Assembly (NCBI RefSeq): GCF_007362775.1 | Contig: NZ_CP041692.1 | Location: forward strand, 1,674,001 to 1,738,000 | Reading direction: 5' to 3' | Source of the DNA: Microlunatus elymi | GTDB lineage: Bacteria > Actinomycetota > Actinomycetes > Propionibacteriales > Propionibacteriaceae | DNA length: 64,000 bases | In this document: positions 27,350 to 38,157 of the stretch, piece by piece | How the letters are laid out: each line of letters starts with the position of its first letter | How positions within the stretch are numbered: position 1 is the stretch's first letter | Notes under the pieces: generated by a model | Told to the model about the DNA's origin: nothing | Seen by the model: only the letters and a program-made list of their open reading frames with translations | Databases searched by the model: none | Translations under genes and position numbers: made by a program

Positions 27350-28708
27350 TCAGCTGAAGATCGTCTCGATCACCGGTTCGCCGCGGGACATCTTCAACGC
27401 GTCCAGCGGCAACTCTGCGCGGGCTGCCAGATGCCGATCACGAGCCGCATCCAACGGTTCCCGGCCGACGATCTTGCCGCCCTTCACCAACTGCACCAGC
27501 AGATCACGACCATGATCGACATCGGGTTCATGATCGATGCCGATCACCTCGGTCTGCGCGACACCGTGCTCGTCGAACCGCCGCCAGGCATACTTGCGGC
27601 CGCCGATCGTCGCCTTGGCGGTGCTGCGTTTGGCGACGTGGATCATCGGTGCATCCGGCTCGTCGGACACCGCCCGGGACACCATCTTGTAGACGAATCC
27701 GCAGGTCGGATGGCCGGATCCGGTGACCAGCGCCGTACCCACTCCGTAGCCGTCCACCGGAGCGCCGGCCAGCGCGGCGATCTGCCATTCGTCCAGATCG
27801 CTGGTGACGATGATCTTGGTCCGGGTCGCACCGAGCGAATCCAGCAGCGACCGTACGTGTTTGGCCAGGGCCGGCAGATCACCGGAGTCCAGCCGTACCG
27901 AGCCGATCCGGCCACCGGTCAACTCCACCGCCGTCCGCACCGCCTCGTCGACGTCGTAGGTGTCCACCAGCAGCGTGGTGTCCTCGCCGAGTGCCTTGAT
28001 CTGGGCGGCGAAGGCGTCGCGTTCGTTGTCGTGCAGCAGGGTGAACGCGTGCGCGGCGGTGCCGATCGTCGGGACTCCGTACCGGCGGCCGGACTCCAGC
28101 GACGAGGTGCCGGTGAACCCGGCGATGTAGGCGGCCCGCGCGGCAGCCACCGCGGACAACTCCTGGGTCCGCCGGGCACCCATCTCCAGACACGGCCGGC
28201 CGTCGGCGACCGCGGTCATTCGCGATGCAGCCGAGGCGATCGCCGAATCGTGGTTGTAGATGCTGAGCAGCACGGTCTCCAGCAACACCGCCTCGGCGAA
28301 GGTGCTCTCCACGATCAGCAGCGGCGAGCCGGGGAAGTAGATGTCCCCCTCGGCATAGCCCCATATCTGGCCGCTGAACCGGAAATCGGCCAGCCAGTCC
28401 GCGGTCGGCTGGTCCACGATGTGGCGATCCAGCAGGAACTGCCGCGACTCGTCGTCGAAACGGAAGTGGGACAGCGCCCGCAGCGCCCGGCCGACGCCGG
28501 CAACCACGCCGTAGCGGCGGCCGTCGGGCAGCTTGCGCGGGAAGAGTTCGAAGATGCAGCGACGATTCGCGGTGCCGGACTGGAACGCCGCCCGCAGCAT
28601 GGTCAACTCGTAATGGTCGGTGAGCAGCGCGGTGGTCGGCACCTCGCTCGGGCCCCAGGGCTCGAGCGGATCCGTCCTGGTCGTCGATCCCATCTCAGAA
28701 CCGGTCAC
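27350..28708 (-). CDS. pncB: Nicotinate phosphoribosyltransferase
   Basis: Forms nicotinate mononucleotide from nicotinate and PRPP with ATP. 452 residues. [21 protein letters not shown] is the conserved N-terminus. [55 protein letters not shown] and [10 protein letters not shown] are the barrel active-site strands. GTG at 28708 and ATG at 28693 are both possible starts. Divergent from clpS, as in mycobacteria (Rv1330c/Rv1331). Confidence 0.95.
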   Translation of the reverse strand: MTGSEMGSTTRTDPLEPWGPSEVPTTALLTDHYELTMLRAAFQSGTANRRCIFELFPRKLPDGRRYGVVAGVGRALRALSHFRFDDESRQFLLDRHIVDQPTADWLADFRFSGQIWGYAEGDIYFPGSPLLIVESTFAEAVLLETVLLSIYNHDSAIASAASRMTAVADGRPCLEMGARRTQELSAVAAARAAYIAGFTGTSSLESGRRYGVPTIGTAAHAFTLLHDNERDAFAAQIKALGEDTTLLVDTYDVDEAVRTAVELTGGRIGSVRLDSGDLPALAKHVRSLLDSLGATRTKIIVTSDLDEWQIAALAGAPVDGYGVGTALVTGSGHPTCGFVYKMVSRAVSDEPDAPMIHVAKRSTAKATIGGRKYAWRRFDEHGVAQTEVIGIDHEPDVDHGRDLLVQLVKGGKIVGREPLDAARDRHLAARAELPLDALKMSRGEPVIETIFS

Positions 28709-28846
28709 GGCCGCAGCCTACTGGTCCGGCAGTGCCGTGTTGCGGCGCCGAGTGTTCGGCCCTCGGCGGGGTCGCCGAGCCTGTCCGGCATCGCCAACTC
28801 GACGGTGCCCTGTAACCGCGGGATCCGATTTGCCAGAATGGGCCGC

Positions 28847-29164
28847 ATGCCCGCAACCTCAGATCCTGTTCTGGCGCCCGCGGGCGGGACCGCGATCGAG
28901 GACCGCCCGATCGAGGAGTCGTACGACCTGACGCCCTGGGCGACCATCGTCTGGGACGACCCGGTCAACCTGATGTCGTACGTCGCCCACGTGTTTGCGA
29001 CCTACTTCCACTACTCCAAGTCCAAGGCGCATCGGTTGATGATGGCCGTGCACACCGAGGGCAAGGCGATCGTCGCCACCGGAAGCCGCGAGGAGATGGA
29101 ACGCGACGTGACGGCGATGCACGAGTACGGTCTGTGGGCGACGCTGGATCGGGCCGATTCCTGA
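28847..29164 (+). CDS. clpS: ATP-dependent Clp protease adaptor ClpS
   Basis: 105 residues. It binds N-degron substrates and delivers them to ClpA/ClpC. The core [20 protein letters not shown], then [20 protein letters not shown] and [17 protein letters not shown], includes the Asp-Asp-Pro pocket and the Met/His residues that read N-terminal residues. It sits in the pncB-clpS-DUF2017 arrangement conserved in actinobacteria. Confidence 0.95.
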   Translation: MPATSDPVLAPAGGTAIEDRPIEESYDLTPWATIVWDDPVNLMSYVAHVFATYFHYSKSKAHRLMMAVHTEGKAIVATGSREEMERDVTAMHEYGLWATLDRADS

Positions 29165-29260
29165 GCTCTGGTACGGCGGCCGGAGCACGAGCACGACCAA
29201 ACCGGACGAGCAACCACAAGACGAGCAACGGACAAGACCAGGGCGGACGCTGACTCATCG

Positions 29261-29830
29261 ATGCACAGATTCAAGAAGCGCGGCGGAGTGATCAGCTCCG
29301 ATCTCGAACCCGACGAGGTGCAGCTGCTGCAGTCCCTGGTCGGCGAGCTGATCGGACTGATCAACTCCGACCGGCCCGAGAAGGCGAATCCGCAGCCGGG
29401 CGACGATCCCTTCGCGGCCTGGGCCGCGGAGTTGGCCGACGACGGCCCGGTGGAGGCGCCCGAGGATCCGGTGCTGCGCCGGTTGCTGCCGGACGCCTAC
29501 CCGCACGACCCGAAGGCGTCGGCGGAGTTCCGCCGGTTCACCGACCACAACCTGCGGCAGAAGAAGGTCTCCGACGCCGACGTCGTGCTCGGCCACCTGG
29601 CCGCGACCCGGGGCGGACAGGAACCGCTGCGGATCCCGGCCGATGCCGCCGGCCCCTGGCTGCGGACGTTGACCAGCGTCCGGCTGGCCGTGGCCGGTCG
29701 ACTCGGCATCACCGACAACGAGAGCGCCGCGGCGCTGGGCGAGGTGCCCGACGACGACCCGCGCGCGTTCATGATCAGCGTGTACGACTGGCTCGGCTTC
29801 GCCCAGGAGACCCTGGTCTCGGCGCTCTGA
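29261..29830 (+). CDS. DUF2017 family protein
   Basis: 189 residues, mostly helical, beginning MHRFKKRGGVISSDLEPDEV. DPVLRRLLPDAYPHDPKASA and FRRFTDHNLRQKK are family hallmarks, followed by LTSVRLAVAGRLGITDNESA and an aromatic tail YDWLGFAQETLV. It always follows clpS in related genomes as I recall (Rv1332-type), hinting at a link with Clp proteolysis, but no function is established. Confidence 0.88.
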   Translation: MHRFKKRGGVISSDLEPDEVQLLQSLVGELIGLINSDRPEKANPQPGDDPFAAWAAELADDGPVEAPEDPVLRRLLPDAYPHDPKASAEFRRFTDHNLRQKKVSDADVVLGHLAATRGGQEPLRIPADAAGPWLRTLTSVRLAVAGRLGITDNESAAALGEVPDDDPRAFMISVYDWLGFAQETLVSAL

Positions 29831-29836
29831 GTTGAT

Positions 29837-30427
29837 TCAGCGCAGCCACTCGGCGTTCGGCGCGGTGCGGCGGCCGAGCAGTTGCAACGCGGTGGCCCAG
29901 TCATCGGGTGCGGCCTCGGCGGGCTCTGTCGCAGCGACTGATGCGTCGAACGCCGTGGACGCTTCCGGGCGGGTGGCGATCTGCCGGGCGAAACCGAGGA
30001 CGTCGGTGACCACGGCGTCGACGGGACGGTAACTGCGGCCGATGCTGCTGGCGATGTCCCAACCGTGTACGGCGGTGTCGAGCAGTTGCATCCGCAGCAC
30101 CGTCGCCACCGGTAGCTTGCCGAATCCGGCCAGGTTGATGATCTTGTCCTGGTCCGCTGCCGTGGCTGCATCGAGCAGGCTCGAGGTCGCGCGTCGCCAC
30201 TGTGCGGTGAGCCGATCGGAGTCGACGACCGCGGGGTCGAAGCTGGCGGGCGGGGCGTCACCGGTCGAGACGGCCTCGGTGAAGCCCGTCAGCTCGCCCA
30301 GCTGGTGGGCGAGCAGATCACGAAGATCCCAGTCCTGGCAGGGAGTCGGTCGGTCCAGATCCTGCGCGGTGATCGTCCCGGCGAGCTGGCACACCTTGAT
30401 CAGTGTCTCTCGAAAAACCGTAAGCAT
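29837..30427 (-). CDS. TIGR03086-type DinB-like metal-binding protein
   Basis: 196 residues of the mycothiol-dependent maleylpyruvate isomerase/DinB fold. It shows RPTPCQDWDLRDLLAHQLGE with a metal-type His and the conserved WDLR, and LLDTAVHGWDIASSIG with the second His. Members may use mycothiol; the substrate is unknown. It is divergent from a MarR regulator 50 bp away, which probably controls it. Confidence 0.85.
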   Translation of the reverse strand: MLTVFRETLIKVCQLAGTITAQDLDRPTPCQDWDLRDLLAHQLGELTGFTEAVSTGDAPPASFDPAVVDSDRLTAQWRRATSSLLDAATAADQDKIINLAGFGKLPVATVLRMQLLDTAVHGWDIASSIGRSYRPVDAVVTDVLGFARQIATRPEASTAFDASVAATEPAEAAPDDWATALQLLGRRTAPNAEWLR

Positions 30428-30477
30428 GCGTAGATCGTAAACGACAGTAGATGATCAACCAAGGCTAATCTTCAGTC

Positions 30478-30930
30478 ATGTCGCAACGTCCCGAGCTCGG
30501 CTACCTCTTCAACCGGCTGTTGACGACCGTGATCGAGCGGGAACTGCCGATCCTCGAGCGGCACGATCTGCAGATGTGGGAGTACGTGATCATGAACGCG
30601 CTGCGGCAGGGTGATGCGCCGACGCAGACGGAGCTGTCCGCGATCACCGGCCGGGACAAGACCCGGCTGATCCGCAATCTCGACGAGTTGGTCGAGGTGG
30701 GACTGGTGCGACGCGATTCCGACCCCCAGGACCGGCGCAATCGGGTGGTGTCCCTGACCGCCGAGGGGCGGCGGGTACTGCAGGCCTGTCGCAAGGACAT
30801 CCGGGCGATGGAACGGGAGCTGCTGGCCGCGCTCCCGGCCGACGACCGAACCGTCTTCGAACGCGCTCTGGTCACCCTGGACCGCGAGCTGCCCCCGGCG
30901 CGTCGATCCCTGCCGAGGACCCGACGGTAG
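30478..30930 (+). CDS. MarR family transcriptional regulator
   Basis: 150 residues. It is a winged helix with MWEYVIMNALRQGDAPTQTE, the recognition helix SAITGRDKTRLIRNLDELV, and the wing RRDSDPQDRRNRVVSLTAEG. The gene is divergent from the TIGR03086 protein. In the 50-bp spacer the words GTAGATCGT and GTAGATGAT form a weak direct repeat that may be part of the operator. Confidence 0.9.
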   Translation: MSQRPELGYLFNRLLTTVIERELPILERHDLQMWEYVIMNALRQGDAPTQTELSAITGRDKTRLIRNLDELVEVGLVRRDSDPQDRRNRVVSLTAEGRRVLQACRKDIRAMERELLAALPADDRTVFERALVTLDRELPPARRSLPRTRR

Positions 30931-30992
30931 CCGCACCGTGAAGCGACTCCCGCACCCGATACCGCCGGGCCAGGGACACAGCCGCGCGCTAG

Positions 30993-32646
30993 CCTGCGTG
31001 TTTCACGCTGATCTTGGCGACACTGGGTCTGGATGCGCGAAAGTGCCTGTCCTGCTTGGAAGAATCCGGCTTGCGACGGTCGGACTATTCCAGTAGGGCG
31101 GGCACTTTGCAGGTGAAGCGTAGCAAGCGAGTCAGGGTCAGTGCGGATGGTCATGGCGTGGTGTCGCATGCCGGGATCGGTCTGTTGCGGGAGTTGGCCG
31201 TAGACACCGGCCTGGTCGATGGGATCACCGCGGCGTTGATCGACACCTATGACGGGCCGCCGGTGCATCCGCCGGGTCGGGTGTTCACAGATTTGGCGGT
31301 CGCGGTAGCCGACGGCGCGGACGCGATCAGCGGGATCAGTGTGTTGCGGGATCGGACCGATCTGTTCGGCCCGGTCGCTTCGATGCCGACGACCTGGCGG
31401 GTGTTGGACCGGATCGATGTTGATCATCTGGCCGCGGTTCGGCGGGCCCGGGCTGGGGCGCGGGAGGCGGCCTGGGCGGCCGGGGCCGGACCCGATCTGG
31501 CTTCGACGTTGGCGTTGGATTTCGACGCGTCGGTGTTGATCGCCCATTCGGAGAAGGAGAACGCGGCGGCGACCTGGAAACGCACGTTCGGGTTCCATCC
31601 GTTGTTGTGTTTCTTGGACCGGCCCGAGATCGCTTCCGGTGAAGCGTTGGCCGGGCTGCTGCGGCGCGGCAATGCCGGCTCCAACACTGCCGCCGACCAC
31701 ATCGCCGTGTTGGACATGGCATTGGCGAGCCTGCCCGAGCAGGCCCGGCCCCGGCCCGACGATCCGGACGGGCCGAGCCTGTTGGCCCGGTCCGACTCGG
31801 CCGGCGCGACCCATGATTTCGCCGCCGCGTGTGTCGAGCGGGGTCTGGAGTTCTCCTTCGGCTTCCCGATCGGCTTCAGCGTCCAGCAGATCGTGGACGC
31901 GATCCCCGAATCGTGCTGGATGCCCGCCCTGCAAGGCGATGACGGGCTCCGCGACGGCGCCTGGGTGGCCGAGGTCACCGACTGTGTGGACCTGTCGGGT
32001 TGGCCGGCCGGATCCAGGTTGATCCTGCGCAAGGAACGTCCCCATCCCGGTGCGCAACTGACCTTCGCCGATGCCGACGGGATGCGGATCACCGGATTCC
32101 TGACCAACACCGGCCCCGGTGTCGTGGCCGGACAGGCCGCCGGGCTGGAACTGCGACACCGCCAACACGCCCGCGTCGAGGACCGGATCCGCCAAGCCAA
32201 GGCCACCGGCCTGCGGAACCTGCCCTGCCACGGCTGGGACGAAAACGCCGCCTGGCTCGAAGTCGTGCTGACCGCGACCGACCTGATCTGCTGGACCAAA
32301 CTGATCGTCTTCGCCGATCACCCCGACCTCGCTTCCTGCGAGATCGCCACCTTCCGCTACCGGATCCTGCACGTGGCCGCACGGATCACCCGCGGCGCCC
32401 GGCAAACATGGCTCCGGATCGACAAAACCTGGCGCTGGGCCGTCCACATCGCCGAAGGCTTCCACCGATTACGCGCCGCCTTCACCTGACCCGCCGCGAC
32501 CCACCATCGCCCGACCCCAAGGACCCCGGAGAACCGCTACCGCAGCGCCACGCGAGACACTGCCACGCCCCAACACCCACCACAGCCACGACCAGCCACC
32601 GACCCCGACGACCATGATCAACTTCCCGCCACGTGAAAGAGGGAGG
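30993..32646 (+). mobile_element. Complete IS1380-family insertion sequence, 1654 bp
   Basis: The ends are CCTGCGTGTTTCACG (left) and, reading inward, CCTCCCTCTTTCACG (right), 12 of 15 identical. It is flanked by CTAG at 30989-30992 and 32647-32650, the target duplication. It encodes one intact transposase and has the family's normal size. The subterminal AAGTGCCTGTCCTGCTTGG at 31041-31059 is shared with the partial element at the left edge. Confidence 0.92.
31113..32489 (+). CDS. IS1380-family transposase
   Basis: 458 residues from GTG 31113 (VKRSKRVRVSADGHGVVSHAG). DDE features: LALDFDASVLIAHSEKENAA (first Asp), TWKRTFGFHPLLCFLD, ARSDSAGATHDFAAAC (second Asp), RKERPHPGAQLTFADADG, and a C-terminal Glu-containing region VEDRIRQAKATGLRNLPCHG. 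It is intact, so the element is probably still mobile. The frame is open further upstream to the IS end region, but that part is terminal sequence. Confidence 0.93.
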   Translation: MKRSKRVRVSADGHGVVSHAGIGLLRELAVDTGLVDGITAALIDTYDGPPVHPPGRVFTDLAVAVADGADAISGISVLRDRTDLFGPVASMPTTWRVLDRIDVDHLAAVRRARAGAREAAWAAGAGPDLASTLALDFDASVLIAHSEKENAAATWKRTFGFHPLLCFLDRPEIASGEALAGLLRRGNAGSNTAADHIAVLDMALASLPEQARPRPDDPDGPSLLARSDSAGATHDFAAACVERGLEFSFGFPIGFSVQQIVDAIPESCWMPALQGDDGLRDGAWVAEVTDCVDLSGWPAGSRLILRKERPHPGAQLTFADADGMRITGFLTNTGPGVVAGQAAGLELRHRQHARVEDRIRQAKATGLRNLPCHGWDENAAWLEVVLTATDLICWTKLIVFADHPDLASCEIATFRYRILHVAARITRGARQTWLRIDKTWRWAVHIAEGFHRLRAAFT

Positions 32647-32720
32647 CTAGATCGACTGCCGCACCCGAAATTTCGGGTGCGGCGGCGATTCTTGCGCGCG
32701 GCTGATGGGGTGGCCGCCGG

Positions 32721-35006
32721 TCAGAGCTGCGACGTGAAGACCGTACGGCCGCCGGTGACCTCGAAGTCGTGATCGAGGCTGGGGGATGCCGTCCCGGACA
32801 CGACCGTGGCACTCGCGCCGGGGATCCGGACCAGGGCGGTGCAGCCGGCCGGCACATCGACGGTCAGGGTGAACCGTCCGGACTGGTCGCGTTGCCAGCT
32901 CACCGCGGCCCGACCGCGGATCGTCTCGATCCCGTACGCGACGTGCTGCAGATCGCCGATCGGATGCGGTTGGACGATCATGGTCTGCCAGCCGTGATCA
33001 CCGCAGCGCAGCCCGGCGACCTCCTCGAACAACCACTGCACCACGGTCCCGTGGAAATAGTGGTCGCGGGACCGTGCGGTGGTCTCCCACATCTCCCACA
33101 TGGTGTCGGCCCCGTTGGCGAACCAGTAGCCCCAGCTCGGATAACTGGTCTGCCGGGCCACCCGCAGTGCAAGATCACCGTGTCCGTGATCGGTCAGCGC
33201 CTTCAATACCGTGTTGGCGCCGATGCAGCCGACGTTGAGATGGTCATCCCGCTCGGCGATGTCGGCGACCAGATGCTCGACCACGGCCGGTGCGTAGGCC
33301 CCCGGCACCAGGCCGAAGACCAGCGGGACCGCGTTGGAGGTCTGGCTGTAGACCGGGCCGACCACGTACTGGCCGCGTTCATGATCAAGGAATTTCGCGT
33401 TCATCGCGTCGGTGACCTGCTGCGCGGCCTGCAGCAGCCGCCGATGATCAGGTTGCTCACCGATCAGCAGGGCGAGCTCGGCACTGTCGCGCAGCGCACG
33501 GATCAGGAAACTGGACGCGGTCACACCCGAGTCGTCCGGACCGAGCCCGTGGGTGCCCGGCTGCAGGTAGTCGCCCAGTGCGGAGACCGCGCAGCCGTCG
33601 ACCAGTTTGCCCAATTCCCAATCCAGGTAGCGAATCAGCGTCACCCAATGCCGCCGGACGAGGTCAAGATCACCGGTCCGACGGAACAGCTCCCGGAGCA
33701 GATGCGGATAGACCGTCGTCCACTCCGGGGCCGGTGCCAGCTCGGCAAACCCCCAACCGCCGGACGGCACGATCACCGGAATCGCCCCGTCCGGTCGCTG
33801 CGCGTCGGCAAGATCATCAAGCCACTTGATCATCACCCGGCGCAGGTCGAACAGGCTCAACATGCTGACCGTGCCGACCTGGGCGTCGCCGGTCCAGCCG
33901 TTCTTCTCATAGACCGGAGTGTCGGTCGGGATGTGATGCAGATTGTTCTCGATGGTCCGCGCCATCGCGCCGACGAAGGTCTGGAAAAGCTCTTCACTGC
34001 AAGCGAATTCGGCGATCCGTGCGATGTCGTTGTGCGCTGCGTACGCGGTCAGCGTGTCCTCCCGGGGAGGATGGCTCAGTCCGTCCAACTGCACATAACG
34101 GAAACCCTTGTAGCTGAACCGAGGCTCCCAGTACTGATCGGCCGCACCGTCGCCGACGTAGCTGTCGGTCTGGAACCGATCACCCGACACGTGCACGCTG
34201 TCCGGTGCGCAGCTGCCGTCGTCCTCGAGCTTCTCGGCGTAGATGATCTTGACCTCCGCGCCGCGCTGTTGATCACTGCGCAGCCCGACCCAGCCGGCGA
34301 TCGTACGACCGAAGTCGGCCACCCAGGCGTCGCCGACTCGTTGCCAGCTCGGCCGGCCCTGCCAGGTCACCCGGATCGGTTCATGATCAACAGGCTGCAG
34401 CTCACCCTTCGGCGCGTCGGCCGGGACGGCCGAGGCCGCAGCGGGCAGCTCCAAGGTCGCGTCGTACGACTCACCCGCGTAGTAACAGTCGTAGGTGGTC
34501 CGGCCGAGGGTCGTCTGCCAACTCGGGTCGGTGCCGATGATCTTGGTCCGGCCGTCGGCCTGGTCGATCCGCAACTCCGCGATCGCCCGTAGCGGACCCG
34601 ACCACGGCGCCTGATGCCAGCGCCAGACGTTCTCCGTCGGCACTGCGAAGAACCCTCGGCCCAGCGTGATGCTGATCCGGTGGGTGCCGGGCGTCAGCAG
34701 CGCGGTCACGTCGGTCGACACGTACAGCACGCGCCGATCGAAGTCGGTGAACGGCGGATCCAGTCGATGATCGTTGATCGGCAGGTCGTCGATCCGTACG
34801 TCCTGCAATCCCAGTCCGCAGACCGACAGCACCGCCGCGCGGATCGGTTCGGTGATCGTCACGTGGGTGAACAGGACCGGCGTCCGGTACTGATCCGCGT
34901 CCGACGGCGGCGGGGCACTGATCCACCGACCAACCTGGCCGAAGGTCTGATCGCCGGACGGGAGTGTGGTTCGGGTCGCGGCGTCGTCGCCGGGTTGCGC
35001 GGTCAC
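32721..35006 (-). CDS. Glycoside hydrolase family 78 alpha-L-rhamnosidase
   Basis: 761 residues, no signal peptide, so it is likely intracellular. N-terminal beta-sandwich domains (residues about 20-330, with GFRYVQLDG near 335) precede the (alpha/alpha)6 catalytic barrel, where DTPVYEKNGWTGDAQ (residues about 358-372) matches the GH78 acid motif and WGYWFANGADTMWEMWE the later catalytic-cleft strand. A C-terminal beta domain follows. GTG 35006 is used; the frame stays open upstream over the mec/cysO genes by chance. It breaks the conserved core gene order and has no sugar transporter next to it. Confidence 0.88.
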   Translation of the reverse strand: MTAQPGDDAATRTTLPSGDQTFGQVGRWISAPPPSDADQYRTPVLFTHVTITEPIRAAVLSVCGLGLQDVRIDDLPINDHRLDPPFTDFDRRVLYVSTDVTALLTPGTHRISITLGRGFFAVPTENVWRWHQAPWSGPLRAIAELRIDQADGRTKIIGTDPSWQTTLGRTTYDCYYAGESYDATLELPAAASAVPADAPKGELQPVDHEPIRVTWQGRPSWQRVGDAWVADFGRTIAGWVGLRSDQQRGAEVKIIYAEKLEDDGSCAPDSVHVSGDRFQTDSYVGDGAADQYWEPRFSYKGFRYVQLDGLSHPPREDTLTAYAAHNDIARIAEFACSEELFQTFVGAMARTIENNLHHIPTDTPVYEKNGWTGDAQVGTVSMLSLFDLRRVMIKWLDDLADAQRPDGAIPVIVPSGGWGFAELAPAPEWTTVYPHLLRELFRRTGDLDLVRRHWVTLIRYLDWELGKLVDGCAVSALGDYLQPGTHGLGPDDSGVTASSFLIRALRDSAELALLIGEQPDHRRLLQAAQQVTDAMNAKFLDHERGQYVVGPVYSQTSNAVPLVFGLVPGAYAPAVVEHLVADIAERDDHLNVGCIGANTVLKALTDHGHGDLALRVARQTSYPSWGYWFANGADTMWEMWETTARSRDHYFHGTVVQWLFEEVAGLRCGDHGWQTMIVQPHPIGDLQHVAYGIETIRGRAAVSWQRDQSGRFTLTVDVPAGCTALVRIPGASATVVSGTASPSLDHDFEVTGGRTVFTSQL

Positions 35007-35078
35007 CTGCAGGACGCTACCGGTCTCACAGTTCGGGCGGCGACCGGCCCGGTCTGCGGCGATGCCTACTCTGCAAGC

Positions 35079-35501
35079 GTGTTGAGGATCCCGCGTGACC
35101 AGGTCGACGAGATGATCGCGCACGCCCGCACCGATCACCCTGATGAAGCCTGTGGCGTGATCGTCGGCCCGGAAGGCTCGGATCAGCCGACTCGGCTGAT
35201 CCGGATGACCAACGCCGAACGATCGCCGACGTTCTTCCGGTTCGACCCGCTCGAGCAACTCCAACTGGTCAAGGAACTTGACGCAGCAGACGAGGAGATC
35301 GTCGTCGTTTATCACAGCCACACCGCGACCGAGGCCTACCCGTCGCGGACCGACATCTCGTACGCCGCCGAGCCGCAGGCGCACTACCTGCTGGTCTCCA
35401 CTGCCGAGTCCGGACGCGAGGAGGGCCCGGTGTCGGTGCGTTCCTATCGCATCCTCGACGGCCAGGTGAGTGAGGAAGAGATCGAGGTCCTTCGGCCGTG
35501 A
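35079..35501 (+). CDS. mec: Mec-type JAMM/MPN metallopeptidase of the CysO cycle
   Basis: 140 residues. The JAMM zinc motif is HSHTATEAYPSRTD near residue 85, with an upstream Glu in DEACGVIVGPEG. In M. tuberculosis the homologue (Rv1334) cuts cysteine from the CysO-Cys adduct, releasing free cysteine. It is followed by cysO and cysM, as there. GTG start at 35079; the TTG one codon later is possible. Because CysO here carries two extra residues after its Gly-Gly, this enzyme may also be needed to mature CysO. Confidence 0.92.
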   Translation: MLRIPRDQVDEMIAHARTDHPDEACGVIVGPEGSDQPTRLIRMTNAERSPTFFRFDPLEQLQLVKELDAADEEIVVVYHSHTATEAYPSRTDISYAAEPQAHYLLVSTAESGREEGPVSVRSYRILDGQVSEEEIEVLRP

Positions 35502-35585
35502 CGGCCCGAGGGACCCGAGGGAATAGCCGAGGCGGCCGGGAGGTTGCCGACCAAGAATTGCCGAACAGCCAACAGGAGTGAACAG

Positions 35586-36834
<1,249 letters not shown>

Positions 36835-36875
36835 CCCCCCTTGCACGGCACCGTACGGGCTGTGATGATCGCGCT

Positions 36876-38069
36876 ATGAGCGACAGTGACGCGGGAATGG
36901 TGATCGTCGGCGGCGGACTGGGCGGGGTCCGGGCGATCGAGGAACTACGGAATCAGGGCTACCAGGGTTCGATCACCCTGGTCGCGGCCGAGTCGAAGCT
37001 TCCGTACGAGCGGCCGGTGCTTTCCAAGGGCTACCTGCTCGGCAACGAACCGTTGGAGTCCGCGTTCGTTCATGATCAACAGTGGTTCGATGATCATCGG
37101 GTCGAGGTCGTGCTCGACGACCCGGCGGTCTCGATCGATCGTGATCAGCACCAGGTGAGCACCGCGTCGGGCCACACGATCGGCTACCACAAACTGTTGC
37201 TGGCAACCGGATCGGCGCCGCGCAAGCTGCCGCTGCCGGGGGCCGATGCCGACGGTGTCTACACCCTGCGCAACGTCGGCGACGCGGAGAAGATCAAGGC
37301 GGTGATCGAGTCCGGCGGCCCGTTGGTGATCATCGGCGGCGGCTGGATCGGTCTCGAGGTCGCGGCCGCGGCACGCGAGCACGGCGTCGAGGTGACCGTG
37401 CTGGAGGCCGCCGAGGAACCGCTGCTCGCGGTGATGGGGACCGAGGTGGCCAAGGTGTTCGCCGGCCTGCATCGTGAGCACGGCGTCAACCTGATCACCG
37501 GCGCGAAGGTGCAGGAGTTGATCACCGCGGACGGCCGGGTGACCGCGGTCCGCAGCGCCGACGCTGAGCACCCGGCGGCGGCGGTGATCATGGGCGTCGG
37601 GGCCGCACCGCGGCTGGACCTGGCCACCGACGCCGGGCTCGAAGTTGATCATGGTGTGCTGACCGACGCGTCGCTGCGCACCACCGACCCGGACGTGTAC
37701 GCGGTCGGCGACATCGCCGCCGTCGACCATCCGCTGATCGACGGCCGGGTCCGGGTCGAGCACTGGGCCTGGGCCAACGACGGCGGTCCGGTGGCCGCCC
37801 GGGCGATGCTCGGCCAGGACGCGACCATGGACTTCCTGCCGTTCTTCTTCACCGACCAGTACGACCTCGGGATGGAGTACATCGGCTACCTGCCGCCGCA
37901 CAGCGACGCCCGGGTCGAGCTGCGCGGCGACGTGCCGGGCCGCGCGTTCGCGGCGTACTGGATTGTCCAGGACAAGGTGGTGGCCGGCATGCACGTCAAC
38001 CTGTGGGACACCGGCATCGATCCGATCAAGGAGATCGTGCTGTCCGGCGACCCGTCCCGGATCGCGTGA
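36876..38069 (+). CDS. FAD/NAD-dependent ferredoxin reductase-like oxidoreductase
   Basis: 397 residues. It has two Rossmann signatures, MVIVGGGLGGVRAIEELR at the N-terminus and LVIIGGGWIGLEVAAAAREH near residue 150, then VYAVGDIAAVDHP for FAD ribityl contact and a reductase C-terminal domain near HWAWANDGGPVAARAMLG. It resembles rubredoxin/putidaredoxin-type reductases. No ferredoxin or P450 lies beside it, so the partner is unknown. It ends just before a family A palindrome. Confidence 0.88.
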   Translation: MSDSDAGMVIVGGGLGGVRAIEELRNQGYQGSITLVAAESKLPYERPVLSKGYLLGNEPLESAFVHDQQWFDDHRVEVVLDDPAVSIDRDQHQVSTASGHTIGYHKLLLATGSAPRKLPLPGADADGVYTLRNVGDAEKIKAVIESGGPLVIIGGGWIGLEVAAAAREHGVEVTVLEAAEEPLLAVMGTEVAKVFAGLHREHGVNLITGAKVQELITADGRVTAVRSADAEHPAAAVIMGVGAAPRLDLATDAGLEVDHGVLTDASLRTTDPDVYAVGDIAAVDHPLIDGRVRVEHWAWANDGGPVAARAMLGQDATMDFLPFFFTDQYDLGMEYIGYLPPHSDARVELRGDVPGRAFAAYWIVQDKVVAGMHVNLWDTGIDPIKEIVLSGDPSRIA

Positions 38070-38081
38070 GCAACACAAAGC

Positions 38082-38155
38082 GGTAAGAATGTCGGAGCAG
38101 ATAGCCCGAACCCCCACAAAACAAGGGGTTAGGGCCATCTGCTCCTACGTTTACC
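38082..38155. repeat. Nested palindromic intergenic element, family A copy 2
   Basis: Arms GGTAAGAATGTCGGAGCAGA (38082-38101) and TCTGCTCCTACGTTTACC (38138-38155) enclose an inner AACCCC/GGGGTT hairpin (38109-38130). Relative to copy 1 it is inverted. It lies between convergent genes and starts three bases from the phoA stop codon. Confidence 0.85.
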
Positions 38156-38157
38156 CG

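Larger units (their letters stand above)
30979..32704. repeat. Palindromic element family B, interrupted by the IS1380 insertion
   Basis: CAGCCGCGCGCTAG at 30979-30992 is the left part and 32651-32704 the right part. Removing the insertion and one CTAG restores an inverted repeat with outer CAGCCGCGCGC/GCGCGCGGCTG arms and a perfect 26-bp inner palindrome centred on AAATTT (32659-32684). The intact relative is at 52364-52431. It lies between convergent genes. Confidence 0.8.
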
